From Apostichopus japonicus (lineage: Eukaryota > Echinodermata > Holothuroidea > Aspidochirotida > Stichopodidae): DNA of 60,000 nucleotides. Both the position numbers and the translations under genes were made by a program. Shown here in pieces: positions 35,734 to 47,123 of this stretch (its first letter is position 1; the number at the start of each line of letters is the position of its first letter). The stretch spans positions 21,708,666-21,768,665 of the forward strand of contig NC_092579.1 of NCBI RefSeq assembly GCF_037975245.1. The letters run 5' to 3'. The notes below the pieces were generated by a model that was not told where the DNA came from, did not search any database, and saw only the letters and a program-made list of their open reading frames with translations.

Positions 35734-36164
35734 CCAGAATCAATTTAATCGTCATCGTCATCGACCTCATCATTCACCATCAACCTTATAGGGCATATAG
35801 TTTATATGTTATAGCCTATATCTAATGATGACTGGATAATTTCACACAAAATGTATTATTAAAAAAAAAAGTCGGAAGGAAATGAACATAGGCCTATGAT
35901 AACAATATATTTGAGTGGGGTGGGGAAAGTGGAACTAAAGAAGTGGAAAAGTCTTGAATATAATTTCTTTCGAAAAAATACAAAATTCAACGCCATTTTC
36001 CAATTAAACACCCTTTCAAATAACAGTTTCCATACATATTTAAAGGACATACTTGTACATCAAGTGTGATAACATATCAATGTAATTACAACAATTTCTC
36101 TGTTCTTAAACTGACAGTTTACAAACCAGTTTAACATTACATAAAAAATTGTATCCGTTTTTTG

Positions 36165-36735
36165 AATAATGTCAGGTGTTTGACATGTCTATTTCGTATG
36201 AAAGAGCACAAAAAGACAAAAAGAACAGTGAAGAAACTACCATGATAGCATACTCTGTTAAGGAGATATGACACTTTGAAGATATCAAAATTTCTTTGAA
36301 AGCGACTGGTGTAGAAAGACTTAATGTGAGGGTGTGACGTCACATCCTCACTTCCTTAACATTTGTGATTATATTTCTTTAAAAATTATTTACATTTTTT
36401 AACACATTTGAAAATAATATAATCAAAAATTCTTCAGATGTTTAATCTCAAATACTTCCTTTGACAAATATGAGATCTCCTGACATATCTTATGGTTGAA
36501 AGTCATGAAATCTCACAAAATATTTAGAGTAAAAAACAAAGAATGTGATGATGTGACATCACAGCTAGTCAGATTTCAGCAGTTTCTACACAATCTGATA
36601 AAAATTTACACTTGAATATCTCTTTAACCGAAAAAGATATTTGAACAGTTTTTTCACCATTGTGTTTCTTTTATTGCCCTCTTTCATATAACATAAACAT
36701 GTATGACAACTGAACCAATCCTTTAATATAACACA
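36165..36735. mobile_element. Large imperfect palindromic MITE specific to unit A
   Basis: Left and right halves are inverted relatives. Left TATGAAAGAGCACAAAAAG...TTAAGGAGATATGACAC matches the complement of the right half (TATGAAAGAGGGCAATAAAAG...GGTTAAAGAGATATTCAAG). Each half also contains a GTGACGTCACATCCTCAC-type palindrome. The corresponding place in unit B (about 48750) lacks it. No clean target duplication was identified. It abuts the MULE-like element. Confidence 0.6.
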
Positions 36736-36745
36736 TGCCCGGGTC

Positions 36746-38113
36746 GCGAATTTTTTTTTTCCCAAACAGGTTCTCAATTACGGAGTTTTCAGCCAATCAG
36801 ATTGCTCGTGACGTCAGCATCAAACGCTTGATAGTTCGAAGACATACACTGAGTTACACACTGACACTTAATAAAGTCTTGTTATACGCGGTTTCCCTGC
36901 AAACGCCCTAACTTTTACTTTTAATGCTTGGATAACATGTTGACCTTACCTATGATACATACGCTACATTCTATCGGTTTCGTGTTTACGCCATCCAAGA
37001 TTCGTCAGCCGTTCTATTGAAATCGGAATTCGTTTCGTGGAATGGGTAGGCCTACACCAAAATCAACTTCACGACGCGAGTTCAGCCTTGAATGAATATA
37101 CGCAAAACAGTTTAGTGTATAGTCAAGGCTTCATAATTGACGCACCCCCGTAATTGACGCACCTTCAATTATTACTAGCAACGATAGAGCAGGCCACCTA
37201 AACTTTTTGCAGTGAGGCAGAATTACATATTTCATGAGTTTGAATCCATTTCAGCTATTTGATGACCAAATTGTGGAATTTTTAAGCTTTTAACACCCTT
37301 CCCCCGGTTTTGTACGTTGAGTTTTTGGGCATTTGGAAATCTTGCAACCTAAAAACTACATTTCCTCAATATCATGGACAACACTACTCTCTGGGACCTG
37401 ATCTGTCTAAGCTTAGAGGCTCAGTAGTATAGCAAGTATAGCAAACAGCATCTAAAATCAATGGATGTATACTAAAGCCTTCACTACAGTTAGCTTATCG
37501 ACGAATGTGTCAATTTAGGGGTATGAAAGAACTTGACACGGCAGACATTTTGTGGTCAAGTTCTGCTCAATTGTACGTTGCATATGCACAGAACAATAAA
37601 TATATTGAGATCATTACATTTCTGAGGAACCACACATATGAAAAACACATACAGTTGAGTGATTTTGATTTTTCCTTGATAGAAATCGTTGATCAAATCC
37701 TTAAGTGCGTCAATTATGAGCCCACCATGCTACAGTATGATGTATTTCCGTCATTGCACTGTGTACACAGTTATAATACATATAGGCCTATATCGCATGT
37801 GTTATGTACCCCTGTACGAAACTTTCACTGTGCGATGTTATCGATAAATGCCTTCACAGAAATCTTCGATCAAACTAGATCATACAATACTAGTGTGCTC
37901 ATTATGTATAAACCAATTCCAAACACATCTACATATATTTACGAAAAGCTGCGGGTAATTTTGAACGGGTATATCTTCGTTGCAACGAATGGATGCAGAC
38001 ATTTTGATAACCTCGAAGTGAAGGGTTTTATTGTTATGACGTAACTTTTCCGACCAATCATGAGCGACTATTTATACACAATTGAGAACCTGTTTGGGAA
38101 AAAAAAAATTCGC
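36746..38113. mobile_element. MULE-like element, 9-bp target duplication
   Basis: Terminal inverted repeats begin GCGAATTTTTTTTTTCCC and continue with AAACAGGTTCTCAATT, matching at both ends for about 34 bp; partial inverted similarity (CCAATCA, GACGT) extends further in. The 9-bp GCCCGGGTC directly flanks both ends (36737-36745 and 38114-38122). Unit B has a single related site, GCATGGGTC, followed by CTTTAATTTGG, i.e. an empty site. A 9-bp duplication with long inverted repeats points to the Mutator-like group, by inference. Inside is a 179-codon ORF near the right end. Confidence 0.75.
37505..38044 (+). CDS. Unrecognised 179-codon ORF inside the MULE-like element
   Basis: An uninterrupted ORF starts MCQFRGMKELDTADILW and ends EVKGFIVMT, stopping about 70 bp before the element's right end. 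It is rich in Tyr, Ile, His and Asn and has six cysteines without an obvious zinc-finger spacing. There is no signal peptide, membrane helix or transposase DDE/D pattern that I can recognise. Its length in AT-rich DNA is notable but not proof of coding. It may be a spliced fragment of a transposase, a captured host exon or chance. The product is unknown. Confidence 0.35.
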   Translation: MCQFRGMKELDTADILWSSSAQLYVAYAQNNKYIEIITFLRNHTYEKHIQLSDFDFSLIEIVDQILKCVNYEPTMLQYDVFPSLHCVHSYNTYRPISHVLCTPVRNFHCAMLSINAFTEIFDQTRSYNTSVLIMYKPIPNTSTYIYEKLRVILNGYIFVATNGCRHFDNLEVKGFIVMT

Positions 38114-38940
38114 GCCCGGGTCTTTTATTTGGTTTCTTCGGAGGTAACCCTAATTTGATGTATATTTCTGTCATTATTTCTGATTGGGCGATTTTAAAGG
38201 ACTTCCTTCATCAGATTATATACATAAACAATGGAAAACTGATATGGGAAATTTTAATTAAAAAAATTAGAAAGAGGAATAGACAATTTTGGGCTAGAGT
38301 TAAAGTGGTTCGAGCCAGTGATACATTAAGGTTACAACAGTGCGGGGCTCTTGACCCTATCCCGATCTAGAGACAAACAATTATTTGTATTTTTTCATAG
38401 ATTAGATCAACGTTGTTTTAAGGCACCTCATATTTAACGAGACATTACGTTTGGTATCAATTACGAATTCAGTTAACTGTGTCAGTGGCAGGTTTTAAAA
38501 GTTACAGAATTGTAAAGAACGCCCTCAATTCTTATTCAAAAGGAACATTATGGCTGCCTACGTATAGCGGTTATGATAAATAATTGACACAATATACTGA
38601 AATATCAGGGAAACGATTTTATATTAAAATTTCTACCTTTCTGATTTCGACCGTTTCCTCGAAACTTCGTCAATTTAGTAGGAACAATTTGGAATTTGTG
38701 ACAGTTTTGTCTAAAACTGAATATTCCACTACATATAAGTGCATAACTACGATATGTAATTTTTTTTTCTGTCCTGGGGAGGGGACATGAAGGGGATAAA
38801 CATTTGACAACCGTATGACCGTTCCTCTGGAAGTTGGTATAAGTCATTTTAAAGTATCCCCCCCCCCACCCCACTAGTGAATTACTATATTTGTTTTAAG
38901 GAAAACAAGGCCCTGCGATAAGTCATCAATCACGTTAGGT

Positions 38941-40260
38941 TTAGGCAACACACGTACAATGCTTTATGTTCGCTCTCGTGATTTCTACCTGAGTTGTACC
39001 TTCAATCAAAACGACTCCTATGAGGAAAACGAAAAAGTCATCTAAGCAACACGTTCCACCAGTTCCACAAAGTCCTGTGCAATCTTGCGCAGAAGGCGTG
39101 TCGACCTACATGAAAACAAATTAGAAACATGTGAAAATAAACTCCTCAATGCAACCATGACATGATGATACTTAGCAAACTGGCGCCAAGAAGCAACGGA
39201 GCAGACTACAGAATTCAAATCGAATTTGAACAGAAAACTATGTAGAAACTCGGATTTTAAACTGGAATACAGTCACCAATAACATTTAAAAGTAATATTA
39301 TGTATGATACAATATATGTTTTACTGCAGACCTAGCTCACTTAAACTAAAACCGATTCTTTCAACGAAAAATAAAATTAAGGATGTGTTGTTTATATTGA
39401 GTCTTTTCGCACTACGATAATTAAAAGCTCCTTTTTATCTGTTTTATTTTTCTCGAACGTTATACATACATCCCTACAAACTGACGTAATGTCTATACTT
39501 GCTATTGTTGGTTTGTATAGGTTTATCAGTAAGGAATACGATCTCTTTTTTGTTTTGTTATTTGTTTATCATGAATATGATGCAACAAAGGTAAATACTG
39601 ACTTTGCAATAGATCGTTAACATACCACAACCATAACTGGGTCGCCATCATCGTTTAGGACGTAATCCACCGAACCAATGACCCCGGGACACGCCAGATT
39701 CACATTTGTACCAGGAGGGTTTCTCTTCTTACGTGTACTTTGAGTTGACCCACCGCTTGTAAACCTCGGGCTGTAAATTAAAACATATCAAAACATAACA
39801 TAACATAACTTTCTTTCTTTCTTTCTTTTTAGACTAGATAGTCCAGTCACTTCAATTGATGAAACTGACTTGTTTAAAGAGTCGTTCCTCACAAGTTCAG
39901 TGTTGTAGAATTACAACCTGGACTAAATAGTCTAAAATATTAATTTTTAATATGTATGAATTGAATAGGGAAATGGAGAAAAAAAATAAGAAATTACCTG
40001 TAACATAGATCAAGGATAGCAAGTTGAGCCGGTGTTAGCGTGAAAATAGGTTCGTAGCTAGGGTTATCTTGAAAAATCAGGCCGTTGCCTTGGTATAACC
40101 CGCACATTATGTTTGCAACAGTGCCATCACTTAGGGCATCATCGAGTGCACCCATCTGTTGTTGGTTTAACTGAGGCAGCAAATTGCCACCATAAACGAA
40201 GCTTACGCTTATGATAGACAGGATACTAACCCATGCTGAAAGCACAGCAACAAAATACAT
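38941..40260 (-). CDS. Secreted TGF-beta-like seven-cysteine protein, copy A
   Basis: Three coding exons on the minus strand, 40260-39998, 39770-39626 and 39105-38941, join in phase to 190 residues. The ATG lies 4 bases after a good acceptor (TATCCTACAG), so an untranslated first exon is expected upstream. Order: signal peptide (1-25, MYFVAVLSAWVSIL...), short propeptide, RKKR furin-type site near residue 104, then a mature domain of about 85 residues. Its cysteines run C (NLACPG), CxGxC (CTGLC), CC (GTCCL), CxC at the end (HCTCVA), the order of TGF-beta/GDNF knots. Only five residues separate CxGxC from CC, where TGF-beta has about 30. The role is probably a secreted ligand; the family assignment rests on pattern, not overall similarity. 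An alternative is another cystine-knot family. Confidence 0.7.
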
Positions 40261-40638
40261 TGTTCTGTAGGATAATAAGAACAAAATAGTTAAAACAGGC
40301 AATTTTATCTGATAGAAAACGTTCTTCTTATCATTTACAATGCTGTCTGTTTACTTTATTCAAGTTATATTCACTTGATTTTGATGAACGCATTAAACAA
40401 TACAATATGACGTCAATCCCTGACGTAAGGTTTTATTTTTTTTAATTTTTTTTTTCTAAATTCAAATACTCTACATATTTGAAAAAGAATTAAGTCAACT
40501 GTGCTCAAAAGGACGTGACAGTAATTTATTTTCAAACGGTATAACCATAGAGGTATAATATCTGTTTTTACCTCCATGGTATAACCGAGGGTATTCCATA
40601 AATCAGAACAGTGCAGAATCAGTAACAGTGAACACGTG

Positions 40639-41679
40639 TATGGTAGGCCATACGGGAAATAATTGCTGATATAATGTCCATGCCGGCATTAATTCTCAGG
40701 AAATCACCATGTATATGCCGGTATTAAATAGAATTAATACGGACATTAAATGTAATTAATATGGGCATTATATAGAATTAATACGGGCATGAAATAGAAT
40801 TAATACGGGCATTAAATAGAATTAATACCGGCATTAAATAGACCAATCACATTAGCGAATTTTGAAGCTGCTATTATGCTCTAAGCTAGTGTTAATCCCT
40901 CTTGCTTTAGCGTGAAAGCAGCGCAGTTATTTCTGCTGTATGAACAGGGGGTGGGAGCTGGAGGCCTCTGGGGAAACATGCCCCCCTATTTGTTTCCAAA
41001 ATAGCAAATGTGCCCTTCTGGCAAGCATACTAACACATCATATATATTTAAGTGATATGGCCGGTGTGTATCGGTTTATAGCATAACGAGTGGTGGTTGT
41101 AGAATGAGTGCCCCCCCCCCCCACTTTTTGGAAGCTTCCTCCACCTGTGTAGAAAGCAAAGTACAACGCAAAGCACAATATCTGCGTGATTTTCGTCGAG
41201 AAGCGAACGATACTTGTAGGTTATTGACAAATGTTGACTCCCAACCGCACACAACCCGATGTTTTACCAGTTCGCAATGCTTTGAACCGGTTGTTAATCT
41301 TCGAAGAGCATTACGCAATGCAAAGCTTGGAAGACTCCTGAATGAAGACGAGTACAATTTCTCATCAGTATCTCTGGATGAACTAACGGGGAAGTTTCAC
41401 GCCCGGCACATTAGCTGGAAACTTGTTAATATCATTGCGTATTACACGTTGCGCAACTAAAGTTGCAGTGCCAACTAAACAAATATGGTCTATTTAATGC
41501 CCGTATTAATTCTATTTAATGCCCGTATGAATTCTATTTAATGCCCGTATTAATTCTATTAAAAGCTGCATGGTGATTGGCTGAGAATTAATGCCGGTAT
41601 TAAATAGAATTAATACCGGTGATAATTTTAATTCGTATGGACATTAAATCAGCAATTATTTCCCGTATGGCCTACCATA
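40639..41679. mobile_element. TATGG...CCATA element with subterminal repeats and an ORF
   Basis: The ends are inverted for about 41 bp with one mismatch (TATGGTAGGCCATACGGGAA...) and flanked by CACGTG on both sides (40633-40638, 41680-41685). Unit B has the single site GAACACGTGATC, an empty site. Next to each end are tandem about 22-bp repeats of the type AATTAATACGGGCATTAAAT, in opposite orientation at the two sides (40700-40845, 41490-41625). With GTATGG ends a 4-bp duplication ACGT is an equally valid reading. The superfamily is not assigned. Confidence 0.8.
41104..41460 (+). CDS. Unrecognised 118-codon ORF inside the TATGG element
   Basis: The ORF begins just before a C-run (MSAPPPHFLEASSTC) and continues through a Arg/Asn/Leu-rich stretch (KAQYLRDFRREANDTC, NLRRALRNAKLGRLLNEDEY, SLDELTGKFHARH) to a stop at 41460. 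Composition looks protein-like and less AT-biased than its surroundings. A splice acceptor near 41151 (CACCTGTGTAG) might start a true exon. It is missing from unit B along with the whole element. It may be a transposase fragment or captured host exon; no known domain was recognised. Confidence 0.35.
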   Translation: MSAPPPHFLEASSTCVESKVQRKAQYLRDFRREANDTCRLLTNVDSQPHTTRCFTSSQCFEPVVNLRRALRNAKLGRLLNEDEYNFSSVSLDELTGKFHARHISWKLVNIIAYYTLRN

Positions 41680-42149
41680 CACGTGATCAGGATATAACCG
41701 TATATCCAGGGAGTTGTTATTCCATAACAATTCCCTGCAGCGGGTATATCGTGATGGAAGTTAGACCGTGTAATCCCAGGTAAGAACTCACTTACGTTTG
41801 ATATATAAAACTTCGTTAACCATTTAAAAAAAATGAAATTACCTCAACTGATGCTGAAACGCTTCTAAAAAGTAATACCCTTTTTGGAAATCTCTGAATA
41901 TTTACTCGACAGAAGCGTTAAGTTAGACAATACAAACTCTCAGACTGAGGAGAACGGTCCAATGCTTGTTGAAACAGAGAGACCATTATACTTGCGTTTC
42001 TAGCATATTCTTCGAGGGGGGGGGAGTGTGGCGGGGCGGGTGCGGAGGGGGCATATTTTTTTACTGTATGTATTTAAAATAACATATCTCACTGCACGGT
42101 TTTTTTCTTTGCATATAACCTTTGACCTTTTATTTATTTTCTTCAACAG

Positions 42150-42239
42150 TGGCAAGTGACATCAGCTAACTTTAATCACATTGGTCTTCTATATTCGTTG
42201 CCACTCAGTGGCAAGAAAGAAGTTCTTATGCTATACGTG
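42150..42239 (+). other. Exon-like segment, copy A
   Basis: A strong acceptor (TTTTATTTATTTTCTTCAACAG) is followed by 90 bases open only in frame 0 (WQVTSANFNHIGLLYSLPLS...) and a GTGAAG donor. The 90 bases are identical in unit B (52100-52189). Further exon-like pieces may follow near 42597 (ATLTKNNEGVCEG) and 43002 (VEKKHR), but their frames are not kept between copies. Surrounding sequence is also unusually similar, so selection on protein is not shown. Confidence 0.25.
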
Positions 42240-43298
42240 GTGAAGTATGAGAACTTGTTTTTCCCGCTTTGGGACAAGTTTGTTAATACGTAATTGATTA
42301 CTTTGGGAGTTAGTCGTTTTTCATTGGTAAGTAAGAGGAAAATTTAAAGGGTCTAAAAATATATATATTTATATATTTGGCGTAATTTTGTTTGGCGTTT
42401 TCTTTAATGGTTGATTGAATACTGATTGAAGAGAAATTCGTATTTGGTGTTTCTGTCTATCTTTCTTTCCACCCAATTTGGCAGACAATCTGAATTGGTC
42501 ACCGTTTGCGTCACAGGACAACCGGCAACCCTGATTTGAGCAGGGAGTTGTTATGGAAACAACTCCCTGAATTGAGTAACGTGTTGTTTTAGGCAACATT
42601 GACCAAGAACAACGAAGGAGTGTGCGAGGGTCTCTATACACAGGTACCGTACCCCTTTCAGTCAAGCTATTCTTTTGTCACTGTAGCCTATACACACGCC
42701 ACATTGTAAAAGAGTACTGCTTTAGATGTGGATGTATTGAGCTGTATTGAGCTTGTGATTTCATTTTGTTGTATTTTCAGTTTTATTAATATAGTGTATA
42801 CGTCATAGAACTATTATCAAGTATAATTAGCTCCATTTGTGTGTTGTGTGTCATTAACGTGTAATGGTAAGGTATGGGAAGAGGGAAATACATCTTATAT
42901 AAAATTAAAAAAAATTAAAATAAAATATAAAAAATAAAGTACACCAGACGAAAGAGGACTAGTAGAATCGTTGAATGTTACTGACCCTGATACCCTTTTA
43001 GGTTGAGAAGAAGCACCGACTAAATGAGGTTACCCATCCTATTTTGCCGAAAAAAAGTTATGCTGTGAGGTCGGCTTCGTTGGTGCAAAATGATGTAATT
43101 TTCTATTAACAGAAGACCTTTCAAGACAGAACCCGTGTTGAAAGGATAAGGACGATATCATAAGATGTCGTGGTACATCTTTCTTTCTTTTTACTCAAAA
43201 TGTTGAAAGCTAATTAACATATATTAACATAATGATAACAATGCCATATATTAATGAGATAATTAAGGTAAATAAACCTATACACAGTTGTGCTCACT

Positions 43299-43306
<8 letters not shown>

Positions 43307-43341
<35 letters not shown>
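43307..43341. repeat. AT dinucleotide microsatellite
   Basis: A pure (AT)n run of about 35 bp. The same place in unit B (53154-53162) holds only a few repeats. Confidence 0.9.
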
Positions 43342-43344
<3 letters not shown>

Positions 43345-44585
43345 GCTTCATGCCCGTACTAGCAGTGAAAAGTATTGGTATAAAAACCCTTTAGGCTATT
43401 AGTACTGATACACATTATAACATCCGGTCACATCAGTCCGTCTATAAACTCTTACAGGGGATCTCAGGTTAATGAGCACCTTCAGACAATGTGACTAGCC
43501 TGCTTCCATCCTCCTTCTCTGTCCATTTGGTGTTCACATGATTTCAATGGTAATGGCATCAAGTTCAAACCCCCCCCCCCCTTCCCCCACCCTCCTCGAC
43601 TGAACTATATGTAGGGACTGAACTTTTATGGAATAGCCAGAGCTAGGCCAGGTGAGGGAGGGTTAATTAAAGTGGCCAGGGGGTTGGGGGGGGGGGGAGA
43701 TAAGATAAAACAAAATAGCTAAACATATTGCATTTTGGGGATATTTATACTATAAATTCGTCTATAATTAGCTCCAAACGAAATGTTGTGCTTATAAATA
43801 CTCTTGTTTTTTGTTAAAGTCGAAACTGAAGAGGGAGAGGGTGTACATCCTTATCAGTGATCATGAATTGTTCACAGGCTGAATGTCAAAATAAAAAAGG
43901 CTAACCCTACTGAACCCGCATTCCCCCCCCCCCCCGGCTGACGATGGGAGGTGGGGCGTATCGTTGCATGCATGTATATAGTGGATCAAGTTTGGTAATC
44001 GTTCTTAAAACGAACTGGTATGCCTATCGTTGAAAAGGAACAGCCAATATAGATGTTGGCACTTGGAGCTCGTAGTTTTGTTGAAGGGTGAAATTTATAT
44101 TTGTAAATATGACCTGATTTGAGCTGAGAAGATAAAACTCAAATCCATGTTAAAGCTCTAAACTAACACTGCTTATATAGTTAAAGTTGAAGTTGTTTAC
44201 GTACCTGAAGACGAAATCCGTAACCAATTATTTAATGATTTATTCAGCTTCTACAGCGGTACCGCTAATACACGCACACATGCACCCATACACTATGACA
44301 ACTACAAACACACTGGTTATAACTCGTTTGTAGGCACAGGAAATAACAATTGAACCTGCATTGAATGCATTCACATTGGATTTGAGAAAAGATCTCGTAG
44401 AAATAAATTAATAAAAGAAATCTGACTAAACAATGAAAATGAGCAAATAAATTTATAGCTATAGAACGGGGTTCGAATTCCATAAATATCTTGGCTCTTT
44501 TCCAAGATTGTAATCAGTTAGGTACCGTATCCCCACAATCACAAAAATGTACTCTCGCTGCCGGAAAAATGTATAATATAATAAT

Positions 44586-45391
44586 CAGCGACGTAGCCAG
44601 GAATTAAGAAGGTGGGGGGGGGGGGGGTGGGTTCCTTTTTGCGATTGATATGGGGGAGGGGTTTAAGAGGAGGGGTTATTTTGGACAATTGAAGGTCCTT
44701 AGATGCGATCTGGTGCAATGTTTTACCAATTTCATCATTAATATAATAATAATTATAATAATATTATCAGTAGAATTTGTTTCATGCTTGAATTCTTTTA
44801 CATGTTTTTTTACATAATATATCAGAAGGACAAACATAGTGCTCTTTCACCATTTTTCCAGTAGGATGATTCTTGTTGGACTTGTCTGGAATTTAATACA
44901 TTTGACGAACTGAACTGATGGACAGACAGCCAGATGTGCAGTGGCCTAAAAACAAATATCGTTATCGCAGTGTATTAGCAGTGTAATACTTTTTTATAGG
45001 GAGTGCGTATCATAACATGCTGTTCGTGCAACAACTTAGCACGAATCATATAGAAAGGATGAGAACGCACGTTGTCGACGTCGTTGCGCATACGGTTCGT
45101 GACACTCCATCGAGTGCGGTTAGGTAGGCAGTGGCCAACTGTCGGCTTGTAAAAGGCTATAGGCTAAATTTAGCTAATTGCAGCTGCCAAACTAAGTAAG
45201 TAGTTGAATCAGTAGGCCGGAATGTTACTACGATTATAATCGAGCTAACGGAGCTGACGAGTTTTCAAGATCAAAAGAGCACTGACAAAATACCATGCTA
45301 ATAAAACAACAGTTTTTTAACATTTTTTTTTCGTCACTAAAGGGGGGGGGGGGGAGCAGTCACTCCCTTGCTCCCCCTGGCTACGTCCCTG
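44586..45391. mobile_element. hAT element with 8-bp target duplication, unit A only
   Basis: The left end CAGCGACGTAGCCAGG and right end CCTGGCTACGTCCCTG are inverted with one mismatch. ATAATAAT flanks both sides (44578-44585, 45392-45399). Unit B has the site once (about 54363-54370), so this is a real insertion after, or lost before, the duplication. G-runs follow the left end and precede the right end. No transposase ORF is present. Confidence 0.9.
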
Positions 45392-45411
45392 ATAATAATG
45401 AACTAATGAAA

Positions 45412-45531
45412 TGCCTGGATGTTGAAGAGGATGAAATCAACTATAGGGTTCGTGTATTAGGTGAATTGAGGGAAATTGAGGTGTTTTCGGTATCCGTTGA
45501 TGCAATTGAAAGACTACTCAACGAGAGTTGA
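45412..45531 (+). other. Short ORF kept in both duplication units
   Basis: The frame from MKCLDVEEDEINYRVRV to AIERLLNES and stop stays open in unit B (54383-54505, MECLDVEEGEINYIVRV...) with substitutions but no frameshift or stop. It could be a terminal exon or a relic. No acceptor could be proved and no product is recognised. Confidence 0.25.
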
Positions 45532-46139
45532 CACATGAGACAGAAAGAACTATGCTAAACTATCCATGTCAGTCGAAAATTGTTACTCTAGCCACATTGA
45601 AGTGACGAATTTAGTAAGTCTGGCAATAAAGGAGCAAAAAATTTCACTTTGAGTCAGCGTCATGGAAAGGAAACAAACACTATAAGGCAGAGAATAAAAT
45701 ATTAGTGGTCCAAATTCCAGTAACGTGCACAGGAAGGTGTGGGTGGTGAGGGGCATGAAGGAAGGGGCATGAACATTTATGTTCGGGCGTTCTGGGCTGT
45801 GAGAAGTGATAAGATCATGTTCAATTTCGTAACGGATATTGTACTTCAATGAGTAATGATCCCAGTCGTGGCACGGAGACAGTAATACCACCGGTCAAGG
45901 CTTTTGAGCTCTTCATGATTCCTTCTGTAGATATATGCCAGTGCCATCGTGTGCCCCCCCCCCCCCTTATATCCACAAAAGCCGACGAAACAATTCTCTC
46001 GAGAACTTTGACTCCGGACTCCGAGGCAGAACCTCTCTGATCCAATCTTCCCAGGTCAGCTAATTTTAACCCATTTATTACACGCGTGGCTCAACAGGAC
46101 CACGGTGAAAAAGTCGTTACCGGGCTAACCAACCGCACG

Positions 46140-46606
46140 TATGGAAAGCCGTTTTAACATTTAATAAGGAATTTCAGATATCTCGAAATAATTTCAGATA
46201 TCTCAAATTAAATTTCAGATATCTCCAATTTATTTCAGATATCTTCAAATCAATTTTAGATATCTCGAAATACCAGAGAATTTCAGATATCTGAAATTCA
46301 ATGCGAGATATCTGAAATTCAATTCGAGATAACTACAATTCTATTTCAGATATCTCGAATTCAGTTTCAGATATCTGAAATTCAATTTCAGATATCTGAA
46401 ATAGAATTTCAGATATCTCGAATTCATTTTCAGATATCTCGAATGTAATTTCAGATATCTCGAATTCAATTTCAGATATCTGAATAAGAATTTCAGATAT
46501 CTCAAAATCTATTTTAGATATCTCGAATTCAATTTGAAATATCTTAAATAAGAAACAATTTCAGATATCTAAAATTCCCGATTAAATGTTAAAATGGCTT
46601 TCCATA
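46140..46606. mobile_element. TATGG...CCATA element built of GATATC repeats
   Basis: Inverted ends TATGGAAAGCC(G/A)TTTTAACA... are flanked by CGCACG on both sides (46134-46139, 46607-46612). The interior is an approximately 20-bp repeat around the palindrome TTTCAGATATCTCGAAATT, about 20 times, with no coding content. It shares the TATGGNANGCC start and duplication length with the element at 40639, so the two are probably related. A 4-bp reading (GCAC, with GTATGG ends) is possible. Confidence 0.8.
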
Positions 46607-47123
46607 CGCACGACAAACTGCGGTGTAAATGGGTTTAAAGGGGTTTACTGTGGCTTTCTGGGGTTAATGGCGGCTGTCTGGGGTTTGCGGCGGCTTTATA
46701 CTAAGGGTCTGCTATAGTAACATATGCGACGCCTCTCTGAACCAGGAGAGAAATGAAGCATGTGTATACCTCACATAATGTGTAAGTTTGCATCGATACG
46801 TAAGTGTGCATCGATTACGTAAGTATGCAAATCGAGGAGGTGAGTATAAAAGGTCACATCCTACACACCATTGGGCGAGGGCAGCATTGACCTTTGCCAG
46901 ACCTCGACCAAGCGGAAATTTCCCTTTGGTCACGCTAAAAAAATAACACACATCGGCAACGATGACAAACATTAAGGGTGGTGAAGCCGGTGTGAAAATA
47001 GGGAGGACATAGGGACACGTTCCGCCACCCAGGCTCCCCGCCTACGCTTTATGAAAATCTCAAATCTTTAACCAAGTTAGCCCGCTCAGTGTGTTTTAGT
47101 CATATAGTATTCTCAACATCATG

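Noticed and set aside
38605-38874. 89-codon minus ORF shared with 49271-49477
   Set aside because: Shared only because of the segmental duplication; the frame is shifted between copies upstream and it runs through a C-run in the presumed 3' UTR of the cystine-knot gene.
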